DNA from: Faecalibacterium sp. CAG:74
Lineage (GTDB): Bacteria > Bacillota > Clostridia > Christensenellales > Aristaeellaceae
Direction of reading: 5' to 3'
DNA length: 22,618 nt
Assembly: GCA_000437595.1 (NCBI GenBank)
Contig: FR899779.1
Coordinates: 1 to 22,618 of the forward strand
The notes beneath the pieces are model-generated. The model did no database searches. It saw nothing but the letters and a program-made list of their open reading frames with translations, and was not told where the DNA came from. The translations under genes were made by a program, and so were the position numbers. Below, one piece after another: positions 14,328 through 21,338 of the stretch. Within the stretch, counting starts at the first letter, position 1, and every line of letters begins with the position of its first letter.

Positions 14328-14353
14328 AAGGCTGATGTAGGAAGGAGTTTCTC

Positions 14354-14851
14354 ATGCGCAACATCGTCCTCATTGGGATGCCCGGTTGCGGCAAATCCAC
14401 CGTCGGGGTCGTCCTCGCCAAGGCCCTCGGCATGGATTTTGTCGATTCCGACCTCGTCATCCAGTCCACCATGCACGCAACCCTCGCCCAGCTCATTGAG
14501 CAGCATGGCGACGATGGCTTCCGCGACATCGAGAACCGCGTCAACGCCAGCATCGACGTGCAGAACAGCATCATCGCCACCGGCGGCAGCGTCGTCTACG
14601 GCGCGGAAGCCATGGCGCACCTCAAAAGCATCGGCACGGTCGTCTACCTCCGCCTGACGTGCGAGAACATCACCGAGCGGCTGGGCGACCTTCATGCCCG
14701 CGGCGTGACGATTAAGCCCGGCTGGACGCTCCGGGATTTGTACAATGAGCGCTGCCCGCTGTATGAGCAGTACGCCGACATTGTGCAGGACTGCGACGGA
14801 CTGCGCCTGCGGGATGTTGTGGCGGAATTGCAGAAAAAGCTGAAAGGCTGA
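14354..14851 (+). CDS. Shikimate kinase family protein
   Basis: A 165-residue P-loop kinase of shikimate-kinase length. Visible are Walker A GMPGCGKST (8-16), DSD (31-33), FRDIE (56-60) and the C-terminal ERCPLYEQYADI segment shared with AroK/AroL, which phosphorylate shikimate at O3 on the way to chorismate. Two sites differ from canonical AroK: the substrate loop reads ATGGS (75-79) rather than GGG, and the usual RPLL lid is replaced by ARGVT with W124-T-L-R127 downstream. This subtype is widely annotated as shikimate kinase in Clostridia, but the substrate is less certain than for a textbook AroK. The ATG at 14354 has AAGGAG upstream. It lies between two terminators, with no other aromatic-pathway gene adjacent, and no promoter stood out to me. 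Confidence 0.8.
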   Translation: MRNIVLIGMPGCGKSTVGVVLAKALGMDFVDSDLVIQSTMHATLAQLIEQHGDDGFRDIENRVNASIDVQNSIIATGGSVVYGAEAMAHLKSIGTVVYLRLTCENITERLGDLHARGVTIKPGWTLRDLYNERCPLYEQYADIVQDCDGLRLRDVVAELQKKLKG

Positions 14852-14856
14852 TAAGT

Positions 14857-14900
14857 ATCGGCTGTCCCCCGACTTTTCCGGGGCTGACAGCCGATTTTTT
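14857..14900 (+). terminator. Intrinsic terminator after the shikimate-kinase gene
   Basis: ATCGGCTGTC (14857-14866) pairs with GACAGCCGAT (14886-14895), and CCCCG (14867-14871) pairs with CGGGG (14879-14883) inside it, followed by six Ts. It starts 6 nt past the stop codon and is one of the strongest terminators here. Confidence 0.93.
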
Positions 14901-14921
14901 GCGTGCAGAATCGCATGTTCC

Positions 14922-14957
14922 TTGCATTTTCAGGGAATGTATGGTATACTGTATGAT
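14922..14957 (+). promoter_or_regulatory. Promoter of the CNNM/CorC-family gene
   Basis: -35 TTGCAT (14922-14927), a 17-nt spacer and -10 TATACT (14945-14950) with an extended TG (TGGTATACT) lie just after the preceding terminator. Initiation would be near 14957, about 100 nt before the GTG start. Confidence 0.78.
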
Positions 14958-15056
14958 GGTATGTTGCATGATGCGTATCCTGTGCCGTCCGGCAGAATAC
15001 GCGGCGACTGCCCGACATGCGGACGGAACTTGTTCCGAAAATGAGGAGGTTTTTTT

Positions 15057-16478
15057 GTGTCCGGTGACCCATGGGCTGGCCCTTTGCTGCTTCAGCTGGT
15101 CCTGATTTTTCTGAGCGCCTGCTATGCCGCCGCTGAGGTGGCGCTGCTCTCGCTCAACTCGACAAAACTGCACCACGACGCGGAGGAAGGCGACCCCACA
15201 GCCGCCAAGCTGCTCCGCATCACGGATGCTCCTGCGCGCACTCTCTCCACCATTCAGGTCTGCATAACGCTGTTTGGTTTTCTGGGATCAGCGCTGGCGG
15301 CGACGCAGTTTGCACCGCGACTGGCTGGAGCGATTCTTTCTGCCGGGGCTGGCATCGACGCGGGCGTGCTGAACGTCCTCTGCGTCATCCTGATTACGTT
15401 CCTTCTTTCCTACCTGACGCTCTGTCTGGGAACACTCGTGCCCAAGCGCCTCGCGATGAAGAATCCCGAAGCGATTGCGCGCCGTTCGCTGCTCCTGCTG
15501 GAGGTCAGTACAGTGATTTTCCGCCCGTTCGTGATGCTGCTGAACGCCGCCACGCACGGCATCCTCCGCCTTTGCGGCATTGACCCCAACGCCACCGAGG
15601 ACGAAGTGACCGAGGACGACATCCGCATGATGGTGGACATCGGCGGCGAAAACGGCGCGATTGAGGAAGCGGAAAAGGAAATGATCGAAAACATCTTCGA
15701 GTTCAACAATTCCACTGCCGAAGAGGTCATGACCCACCGCACCGACGTTACCAGCATCTGGGTGGATGATACAGAGGACGAAATTCTCCGCACCATCTGC
15801 GATTCCGGTCTGAGCCGTTTCCCCGTCTACAACGAAAACATGGACGACATCATCGGTATCCTCAACACGCGCGACTTCCTGCTCAATGCCCAGTCCGACA
15901 ACCCGAAATCCCTGCGCGCGCTGCTGCGCGAGGCATACTTCGTGCCGGAAACAGTGCAGGCTGACCAGCTCTTCCGCAACATGCAGGTGAAAAAAATCCA
16001 CATGGCGATCGTCGTGGATGAGTACGGCGGCATGAGCGGCATCGTCACGATGGAGGACTTGCTGGAAGAAATCGTCGGCAATATCTACGACGAGTTTGAC
16101 AAGCAGACCGAAGCGGAAATCGTCCGTGCGGGCGACAACACTTGGCGCATCAGCGGCAGCACGCCGCTCAAAGACGTCAACGACGCGCTCGACCTCTCGC
16201 TCCCTGAGGACGAGGATTACGATACGCTGGGCGGCTTGATTTTCAGCCAGTTCACCACCATTCCGCAGGACGGCAGCACCCCCGATTTGGACTGCTTCGG
16301 TCTGCACATTCATGTGGAGAAGCTGGAGGATCACCGCGTGGAGACCGCGCTCGTCACGAAGCTGGCGACCGAGGACGACCACGCCGACGACCACCCGGAA
16401 ACGCTGCTTGACCGCCTGCGCAGCCGTGACGATAACGACGCGCAGACCGACAATGGGAAAGGAAACGAAGACAGGTAA
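15057..16478 (+). CDS. CNNM/HlyC-CorC family membrane protein
   Basis: A 473-residue integral membrane protein of the CNNM (DUF21) plus CBS-pair plus CorC/HlyC type, a family linked to magnesium efflux and sometimes mislabelled haemolysin. Residues about 8-170 hold hydrophobic segments with the typical SACYAAAEVALLSL and LGTLVPKRLAMKNPE motifs. An acidic linker and the EAEKEMIENIFEF helix precede two CBS motifs (about 215-345, including VMTHRTDV, SRFPVYNEN and IVVDEYGGMSGIVTMEDLLEE). The CorC_HlyC domain follows (about 350-435), then a highly charged tail. GTG at 15057 follows GAGGAGG at 7 nt. A YcxB-like gene starts 6 nt after the stop, so the pair is an operon. The transported ion cannot be read from the sequence. 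Confidence 0.92.
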   Translation: MSGDPWAGPLLLQLVLIFLSACYAAAEVALLSLNSTKLHHDAEEGDPTAAKLLRITDAPARTLSTIQVCITLFGFLGSALAATQFAPRLAGAILSAGAGIDAGVLNVLCVILITFLLSYLTLCLGTLVPKRLAMKNPEAIARRSLLLLEVSTVIFRPFVMLLNAATHGILRLCGIDPNATEDEVTEDDIRMMVDIGGENGAIEEAEKEMIENIFEFNNSTAEEVMTHRTDVTSIWVDDTEDEILRTICDSGLSRFPVYNENMDDIIGILNTRDFLLNAQSDNPKSLRALLREAYFVPETVQADQLFRNMQVKKIHMAIVVDEYGGMSGIVTMEDLLEEIVGNIYDEFDKQTEAEIVRAGDNTWRISGSTPLKDVNDALDLSLPEDEDYDTLGGLIFSQFTTIPQDGSTPDLDCFGLHIHVEKLEDHRVETALVTKLATEDDHADDHPETLLDRLRSRDDNDAQTDNGKGNEDR

Positions 16479-16484
16479 TTCATC

Positions 16485-17036
16485 ATGGATACTGATTTGC
16501 AGGCCACAGACCCTTCTTTACAATTCATGACCAGCGGTGTGCTGGATACCACGTTTTATGCCACCTACAAGAAATGGCTGCTCTATCGCACCCAAGACCT
16601 CAACCTCTACGTTGCGATGGTCGTCATGGCGATCGCCGTCGCGCTGATTTCCATCTTCTCCCGCAGCTGGTACGTCATCCCCGCGGGCGTTGTGTTCATC
16701 GCCGTGCTATACATGATGATGATGCGCAACCGCACGCGGATGCTGAACGCCCTCAGCCGCGCGCTGGAAGAGCAGTACCCCGAAGGCATGGCGGAAATGT
16801 CCATCGCCTTTGGTAGCGACGGTCTTCATCAGCTGAACCAGACCACGGGTGACCTGACCGTTCTCCCCTACGACAACCTGACCGACGTGATTGAGGGCGA
16901 GGACTCAATGGCGCTGCTGACCCGCGCGAACGCCCTGATTCCGGTGTTCACGAGTCAGCTGACCGAAAGCGAAAAGGAGCATCTGCTGGCCCTGCTGGCG
17001 GAAAAAGCCCCCAAGTGCAAACATCATCGCGCCTAA
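16485..17036 (+). CDS. YcxB-like membrane protein
   Basis: A 183-residue protein with two adjacent membrane segments (about 41-58 and 62-80) separated by a short turn, followed by a soluble C-terminal domain. The pattern F-G-S-D-G-L then D-L-T-V-L-P-Y-D-N-L-T-D-V and later I-P-V-F fits the YcxB-like family, whose biochemical role is unknown. The ATG at 16485 is 6 nt after the preceding stop, with only a weak ACAGG site, so translational coupling to the CorC-family gene is likely. Association with that transporter is an inference from the operon. Confidence 0.78.
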   Translation: MDTDLQATDPSLQFMTSGVLDTTFYATYKKWLLYRTQDLNLYVAMVVMAIAVALISIFSRSWYVIPAGVVFIAVLYMMMMRNRTRMLNALSRALEEQYPEGMAEMSIAFGSDGLHQLNQTTGDLTVLPYDNLTDVIEGEDSMALLTRANALIPVFTSQLTESEKEHLLALLAEKAPKCKHHRA

Positions 17037-17041
17037 AAAGC

Positions 17042-17086
17042 AAAATCACCGACCAGAACCGCGTGTACTGGTCGGTGATTTTTTTT
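17042..17086. terminator. Bidirectional intrinsic terminator between convergent operons
   Basis: AAAATCACCGACCAG (17042-17056) and CTGGTCGGTGATTTT (17068-17082) form a perfect 15-bp stem with an 11-nt loop and a run of eight Ts on the plus strand. On the minus strand the stem is followed by TTTTGCTTTTT-type sequence, so it can also stop transcription arriving from the opp operon. Confidence 0.93.
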
Positions 17087-17096
17087 ATGCGATTTT

Positions 17097-17164
17097 TTGA
17101 TTTTTCTAACGGAAATGGGCTGTTTTGTTGCAGTGGGTATCGCCTCCGCAACAAGAAAAATCAA
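17097..17164. repeat. Inverted-repeat element related to the TCGCCTC repeat family
   Basis: TTGATTTTTCT (17097-17107) and AGAAAAATCAA (17154-17164) are perfect 11-bp inverted ends, with TTGTTGC (17125-17131) and GCAACAA (17148-17154) nested inside. The core TCGCCTCCGC then AACAAGAAAA matches the repeat in front of oppB, minus about 16 nt. It lies past the oppF stop and could add a second stop signal to that operon. Confidence 0.55.
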
Positions 17165-17225
17165 GCAGCAGAGAATCCCCCGAAGCCGCAATGCAAACAA
17201 GCAACAGAAGTCAGCAGGGATCCGC

Positions 17226-18203
17226 TTATTCCTGCTCCCCCCGCGAGCACGCCGCATAGTGCCCTTTGCGCACCTCGCGCAATTCGCAGCTCGCCGTTTT
17301 GCACGCCTCCGTCGCCCACGGACAACGCGTGTGGAATACGCACCCGCTCGGCGGGTCAATCGGCGAGGGCAAATCGCCTTCCAGCAGAATGCGCTGGCGA
17401 TTGTCACGCGGGTCAATCGACGGCACAGCAGACATCAGCGTCCGCGTATACGGGTGCTGCGGATGGTCGAACACCTCGTCCGTGTCGCCCTCTTCCACCA
17501 AGTGACCCAGATACATCACGCCCACGCGGTCGGAAATGTACCGAATGACGCTCATGTCGTGCGCCACAAACAGGTACGTCAGCCCGCGCTTGCGCTGCAA
17601 CTCCTTCAGCAGGTTGATAATCTGCGATTGAATCGACACATCCAGTGCCGACACCGGCTCGTCGCACACGACAATTCTCGGATCAAGAATCAGCGCGCGC
17701 GCCAGCCCGATTCGCTGCCGCTGACCGCCGGAAAACTCGTGCGGATAACGGTAGAAATGCTCCGGCCGCAAGCCGACCTGCGCCATGATGTCCAGCGCCC
17801 GCGCCATCCGCTCGTTCTTGTCGCCGATATGGTGAATCGCCAGCACTTCCATCAGCATGTCGCCAACGCGCTGCCGCGGGTTCAGCGACGTGTACGGGTC
17901 TTGGAACACAATCTGCACATCCCGGCGGAACGGCAGCATTTCCTTCTTGCTCAGGTGGGTGATGTCCTGATCGAATAGCGTGATTTTCCCGCTCGTCGGC
18001 TCCAGCAGGCGGATGAGCGTGCGCCCCAGCGTGCTTTTGCCGCAGCCGCTTTCACCCACCAGGCCGTACGTTTCGCCCTGCCGCAGCGCAAGGCTCACGC
18101 CGTCTACTGCCTTGACTTCCTTGACCGTCTGCCCCAGCGCCCCTTTGACCGGGAAATAGGTGCGAACGTCCTCCGCTTTCAGGATGATTTTCTCCTCGCT
18201 CAC
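17226..18203 (-). CDS. oppF: Peptide ABC transporter ATP-binding protein (OppF/DppF type)
   Basis: A 325-residue ATPase of the oligopeptide/dipeptide/nickel importer family. Walker A is GESGCGKST (50-58), followed by an IVFQDPYTSLNPRQ Q-loop segment, the LSGGQ-type signature FSGGQRQRIGLARAL and Walker B IVVCDEPVSALD. The C-terminal extension with GCVFHTRCPWA and further cysteines is typical of OppD/OppF. I start it at the GTG at 18203, which overlaps the oppD stop as GTGA and has AAGGAGG about 10 nt upstream; the frame stays open 85 residues further but only inside oppD. Overlap implies translational coupling. It pairs with OppD as the two nucleotide-binding subunits. Confidence 0.93.
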   Translation of the reverse strand: MSEEKIILKAEDVRTYFPVKGALGQTVKEVKAVDGVSLALRQGETYGLVGESGCGKSTLGRTLIRLLEPTSGKITLFDQDITHLSKKEMLPFRRDVQIVFQDPYTSLNPRQRVGDMLMEVLAIHHIGDKNERMARALDIMAQVGLRPEHFYRYPHEFSGGQRQRIGLARALILDPRIVVCDEPVSALDVSIQSQIINLLKELQRKRGLTYLFVAHDMSVIRYISDRVGVMYLGHLVEEGDTDEVFDHPQHPYTRTLMSAVPSIDPRDNRQRILLEGDLPSPIDPPSGCVFHTRCPWATEACKTASCELREVRKGHYAACSRGEQE

Positions 18204-19201
18204 TGCGCGGTCGCCTCCTTCTGCGCCAATTCCGCCGCCCGGAAGCAGCGGACGCTCTGCTTGTCGCTGACGGGCGTCAATTGCGGCGTTTCCTGACGGC
18301 AGCGCTCCGTCGCGTACGCGCAGCGCGGCGCGAACCGGCAGCCCGTCGGAATCTGGCTGAGCAGCGGCACCGTGCCGGGAATCATGTACAGTGGTTTCGT
18401 GCGGTCGCCTTCCATGCGGGGGATGGAGCGCATCAGCCCCTCGGTGTAGGGGTGGCACGGATGGTCAAACAGCGTCAGCACATCCGCTTCCTCGACAATT
18501 TGCCCCAGATACATGACGATAACGCGGCTGCACGTCTGCGCGACGACGGCGAGGTCGTGCGTAATCAGCATCACGCCCATGTTCAGCTGCTCATTCAGGC
18601 GGACAATCAGCTCCATGATCTGCGCCTGAATCGTCACGTCCAGCGCGGTCGTAGGTTCATCGGCAATCAGCAGGTGCGGGCGGCACGCCAGTGCAATGGC
18701 AATCATCACGCGCTGCCGCATACCGCCGGACAGCTCGTGCGGGTACTGGTCGAGGCGCTTTTCCGGCGCGGGAATCCCCACCAGCCGCAGCATCTCCAGC
18801 GCCTTCTCACGCGCCGCCTTCTTGGACAAATGCTGATGAATGCGCAGCGGCTCACTGATTTGGTCGCAGATGGTCAGCACAGGATTCAGGGAACTCAATG
18901 CGTCCTGAAAAATCATCGACACACGCGAACCGCGGATGTCCTGCATCTTGTGGAACGGGATGTCCAGCAGCGACTGCCCTTCCAGCTTGACCGTGCCGCT
19001 GTAACGCACCAGCCGCCGTTCATCATACAGGCGCATGATGGACTGGCTCGTGACGCTCTTGCCGCAGCCGCTTTCGCCCACGATGCCCAGGATTTCGCCC
19101 TGATACACGTCAAAAGAAACGCCATCAATCGCCTGCTGCCAGCCGCGCTCGGTGTGGAAGCTGGTCGCCAGCTGACGGACTTCCAGAATCTTTTCGCTCA
19201 T
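18200..19201 (-). CDS. oppD: Peptide ABC transporter ATP-binding protein (OppD/DppD type)
   Basis: A 333-residue ATPase with Walker A GESGCGKS (42-49), Q-loop segment IFQDALSSLNP, signature LSGGMRQR (157-164), Walker B LLIADEP (177-183) and switch histidine in LITHDLAV. The C-terminal oligopeptide-transporter domain carries the cysteine-rich stretch PTGCRFAPRCAYATERC plus a later cysteine, as in DppD/OppD proteins that can hold an iron-sulfur cluster. The ATG at 19201 follows AAGGAGG. It lies 13 nt after oppC and overlaps oppF by 4 nt, in the standard permease-permease-ATPase-ATPase order. Confidence 0.94.
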   Translation of the reverse strand: MSEKILEVRQLATSFHTERGWQQAIDGVSFDVYQGEILGIVGESGCGKSVTSQSIMRLYDERRLVRYSGTVKLEGQSLLDIPFHKMQDIRGSRVSMIFQDALSSLNPVLTICDQISEPLRIHQHLSKKAAREKALEMLRLVGIPAPEKRLDQYPHELSGGMRQRVMIAIALACRPHLLIADEPTTALDVTIQAQIMELIVRLNEQLNMGVMLITHDLAVVAQTCSRVIVMYLGQIVEEADVLTLFDHPCHPYTEGLMRSIPRMEGDRTKPLYMIPGTVPLLSQIPTGCRFAPRCAYATERCRQETPQLTPVSDKQSVRCFRAAELAQKEATAQ

Positions 19202-19214
19202 TCCTGTGTCCTCC

Positions 19215-20129
19215 TTAGCGACCGCTCAACGGGTCAATCAGGTCGCGCAGGCCGTCACCGAACAAGTTGAAGCCCAGCACGGACAGCGCCGTAAAAATCG
19301 CCGGAAATACAATCATCCACCAGCCCATGTAGACATAGCCGCGCGCCTCGTTGAGCATCCCGCCCCAGCTCGGATAGGGCGACGGAATACCCGCGCCAAG
19401 GAAGCTCAGGGACGCTTCGGAGATAATCGCCGTAGCGAAGGTGAACGTCATCTGCACGATGATGGGCGAAAGGATGTTGGGCAGGATGTGCCGCCAGAGA
19501 ATGCGCGTGCGGCTTGCGCCCACCGCCGTCATCGCCTCGGCATACGTCTGCTCGCGCGCCAGCAGCGCCTGTGAACGGGCAATGCGCGCCACGCCGGGAA
19601 TACTAACGATGGTCAAGGAAATGATGACATTCTTCATGTTCGCGCCCAAGACCGCCATCAGCGTAATCGCCAGCAGAATGTTCGGAATCGCCTTCAGGCC
19701 GTCGCACAGGCGCATCAGCACGTTGTCCAGCACCTTGTTGACGGAGGCGTACAGCCCCAGCGCCGTGCCAATCAGCGCGGACAGAAGCCCGACGGTAAAG
19801 CCGACCGTCATGGAAATCTGCGCGCCGTAGAGGACGCGGGCGAAGATATCGCGCCCCAGATTGTCCGTGCCGAAGAGGTGCGCGGCAGACGGCGCCTGAA
19901 AGCGTTCCTGCATCGTCGCGGTGTACGGATCAACGCCCAGCAAGCCCGTAATCAGCGGGGCGAAGACAGCACAAATCAGCATCAGCATCACCAGCACCAT
20001 GCCGACGACGGAGAGTTTGTTGCGGAAAAATTTGCGGATGGAAACAGCGCGCTGCTCACGGACGAGGCGGCGGCGAAGCTGGCGCAGGGATTCGCGATTC
20101 TGCGCGGAGATGGATTCGGTTTTCATCAT
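19215..20129 (-). CDS. oppC: Peptide ABC transporter permease (OppC/DppC type)
   Basis: A 304-residue inner-membrane permease. A charged cytoplasmic start of about 35 residues leads into the first membrane helix (LSVVGMVLVMLMLICAVFAP), then the family segment SAAHLFGTDNLGRDIFARVL, further helices, and an EAA-type loop around YAEAMTAVGASRTRILWRHI where the ATPases dock. The C-terminal INLFGDGLRD-like ending (FNLFGDGLRDLIDP) is typical of OppC/DppC. The ATG at 20129 has AAAGGAG 8 nt upstream; the next codon is also ATG. It follows oppB by 17 nt and forms the second half of the membrane pore. Confidence 0.93.
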   Translation of the reverse strand: MMKTESISAQNRESLRQLRRRLVREQRAVSIRKFFRNKLSVVGMVLVMLMLICAVFAPLITGLLGVDPYTATMQERFQAPSAAHLFGTDNLGRDIFARVLYGAQISMTVGFTVGLLSALIGTALGLYASVNKVLDNVLMRLCDGLKAIPNILLAITLMAVLGANMKNVIISLTIVSIPGVARIARSQALLAREQTYAEAMTAVGASRTRILWRHILPNILSPIIVQMTFTFATAIISEASLSFLGAGIPSPYPSWGGMLNEARGYVYMGWWMIVFPAIFTALSVLGFNLFGDGLRDLIDPLSGR

Positions 20130-20146
20130 GCAGTTCGCTCCTTTCG

Positions 20147-21097
20147 TCAGTCCAGCCGGATGCGCGGGTCAGCCAAGCCGTAAATCAGGTCGATAATCAG
20201 GTTGATGAACACGTTGAGCATGGCAATCAGCAGCGTAATTGCCTGAATCACCTGATAGTCGCGCTTCTCGATGGAATCCACCATCAGCGAGCCCATGCCG
20301 GGAATGTTGAACAGGCGCTCGACAACCGCCGCGCCCGCCAGCGCACTGATGAAGCCCTGCCCGACGACGGTGATGACGGTCAGCAGCGCGTTGCGGAAGG
20401 TGTGCTTCGTAACAATCTTCCATTCGCGGACGCCCTTGGAGCGCGCCATCTTGATGTAATCGCTGCCCAAGACCTCCAGCATGGATGCCTTCGTCATGCG
20501 CATCATGTACCCCGCGTGGATGAAGCCCAGTGACACCGCCGGCAGCGTCATATAGCGCAGGAAGGGCAAAAATCCGTCCGTGAACGGGTTCTTATAGCCC
20601 GCCGCGGGCAGCACGCGAAGATTCACCGCAAAGAGCAGCACCATGCCCAGACCCATCAGGAAGCTCGGCAGCGAAATGCCCAGCATCGACAGCACCGACA
20701 CGAAATAGTCGGCAATCGTGCCGCGCTTCTTCGCCGCCAGCATCCCGCACGGAATCGCAATCAGAATGGTGATGAGCTGCGAATAGATGGCGAGCAGGAT
20801 GGTCGGCTGGAAGTGGCTGGCAATCATTTCGCTGACAGGCTTATTGACGACGGCGGTTGACGTGCCGAAGTCGAGCCGCAGACAATTGCCCACCCAGCGG
20901 AAATACTGCACAACGAGCGGGTCATCCAGACCCAGCTGCGTATGGAGCGCCGCAATTTCCGCCGCCGTTGCGTCCTCGCCCAGCATAGCGGCCGCCGGGT
21001 CGCCGGGGGTGAGATGCACCAGCAGGAAAATGACCACCGACACAATGAAGATGGTCGGGATGAGCGACAGCAGTCGCTTGAGCACATACTTTTTCAT
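20147..21097 (-). CDS. oppB: Peptide ABC transporter permease (OppB/DppB type)
   Basis: A 316-residue permease beginning MKKYVLKRLLSLIPTIFIVS, the classic OppB/DppB start, with LTPGDPAAAMLG after helix 1, LDFGTS, further membrane helices, an EAA-type loop at DYIKMARSKGVREWKIVTKH and the YGLADPRIRLD ending. The start is the ATG at 21097 because GAGGAGG sits just upstream and the family start matches. The frame stays open to 21268, but those 57 extra residues run through a dispersed palindromic repeat and are not conserved protein. First gene of oppBCDF; no solute-binding protein is visible, and no clear promoter is seen within the repeat-filled upstream region. Confidence 0.94.
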   Translation of the reverse strand: MKKYVLKRLLSLIPTIFIVSVVIFLLVHLTPGDPAAAMLGEDATAAEIAALHTQLGLDDPLVVQYFRWVGNCLRLDFGTSTAVVNKPVSEMIASHFQPTILLAIYSQLITILIAIPCGMLAAKKRGTIADYFVSVLSMLGISLPSFLMGLGMVLLFAVNLRVLPAAGYKNPFTDGFLPFLRYMTLPAVSLGFIHAGYMMRMTKASMLEVLGSDYIKMARSKGVREWKIVTKHTFRNALLTVITVVGQGFISALAGAAVVERLFNIPGMGSLMVDSIEKRDYQVIQAITLLIAMLNVFINLIIDLIYGLADPRIRLD

Positions 21098-21111
21098 GCT
21101 GTTCCTCCTCA

Positions 21112-21261
21112 GCAGGGATGGGGGTTTCGCCTCCGCAGAGGCGATTCCCCATGCAACAAGAAAAGCAAAGCCGCAGATAGCCCCAAAAGTGGCGGTACCG
21201 AAGGGGTCGAAGGGGCGATCGGAAAGCCCCCTCGTCGCCTCCGCAGAGGCGAAATCCCTGC
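21112..21261. repeat. MITE-like unit bounded by inverted TCGCCTC palindromes
   Basis: GCAGGGAT (21112-21119) and ATCCCTGC (21254-21261) are inverted ends of a 150-bp unit. Just inside each end is the same 18-base palindrome TCGCCTCCGCAGAGGCGA (21127-21144 and 21235-21252). The interior has no gene of its own; on the minus strand it merely extends the oppB frame with a repeated SAEA peptide. No target duplication is evident. Size, inverted ends and copies elsewhere in the window fit a non-autonomous mobile element or a REP-type repeat pair. Confidence 0.6.
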
Positions 21262-21282
21262 ACAACAATACGGAAATAGGCT

Positions 21283-21322
21283 AAAAAGAGCCGACAGCGC
21301 CTCTCTACGCTGCCGGCTCTTT
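21283..21322 (-). terminator. Intrinsic terminator of the amidohydrolase gene
   Basis: On the minus strand AGAGCCGGCAGCG (21320-21308) pairs with CGCTGTCGGCTCT (21299-21287), 13 bp with one G-U pair, and five Ts close it (21287-21283). It lies about 20 nt past the stop codon and separates the amidohydrolase from oppBCDF. Confidence 0.9.
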
Positions 21323-21338
21323 ATCAGCCGCTGATAAA

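Noticed and set aside
15057..16478. Haemolysin annotation for the CNNM/CorC-family gene
   Set aside because: The domain order is that of membrane ion-transport proteins; the haemolysin label is a historical name with no support in this sequence.
18204..18458. N-terminal extension of OppF by 85 residues
   Set aside because: It lies wholly inside oppD in another frame; the GTG at 18203 matches the family start and has a ribosome site.
21098..21268. N-terminal extension of OppB by 57 residues
   Set aside because: The extension runs through the palindromic repeat, contains the repeat-derived SAEA string twice, and lies upstream of the GAGGAGG site that fits the ATG at 21097.
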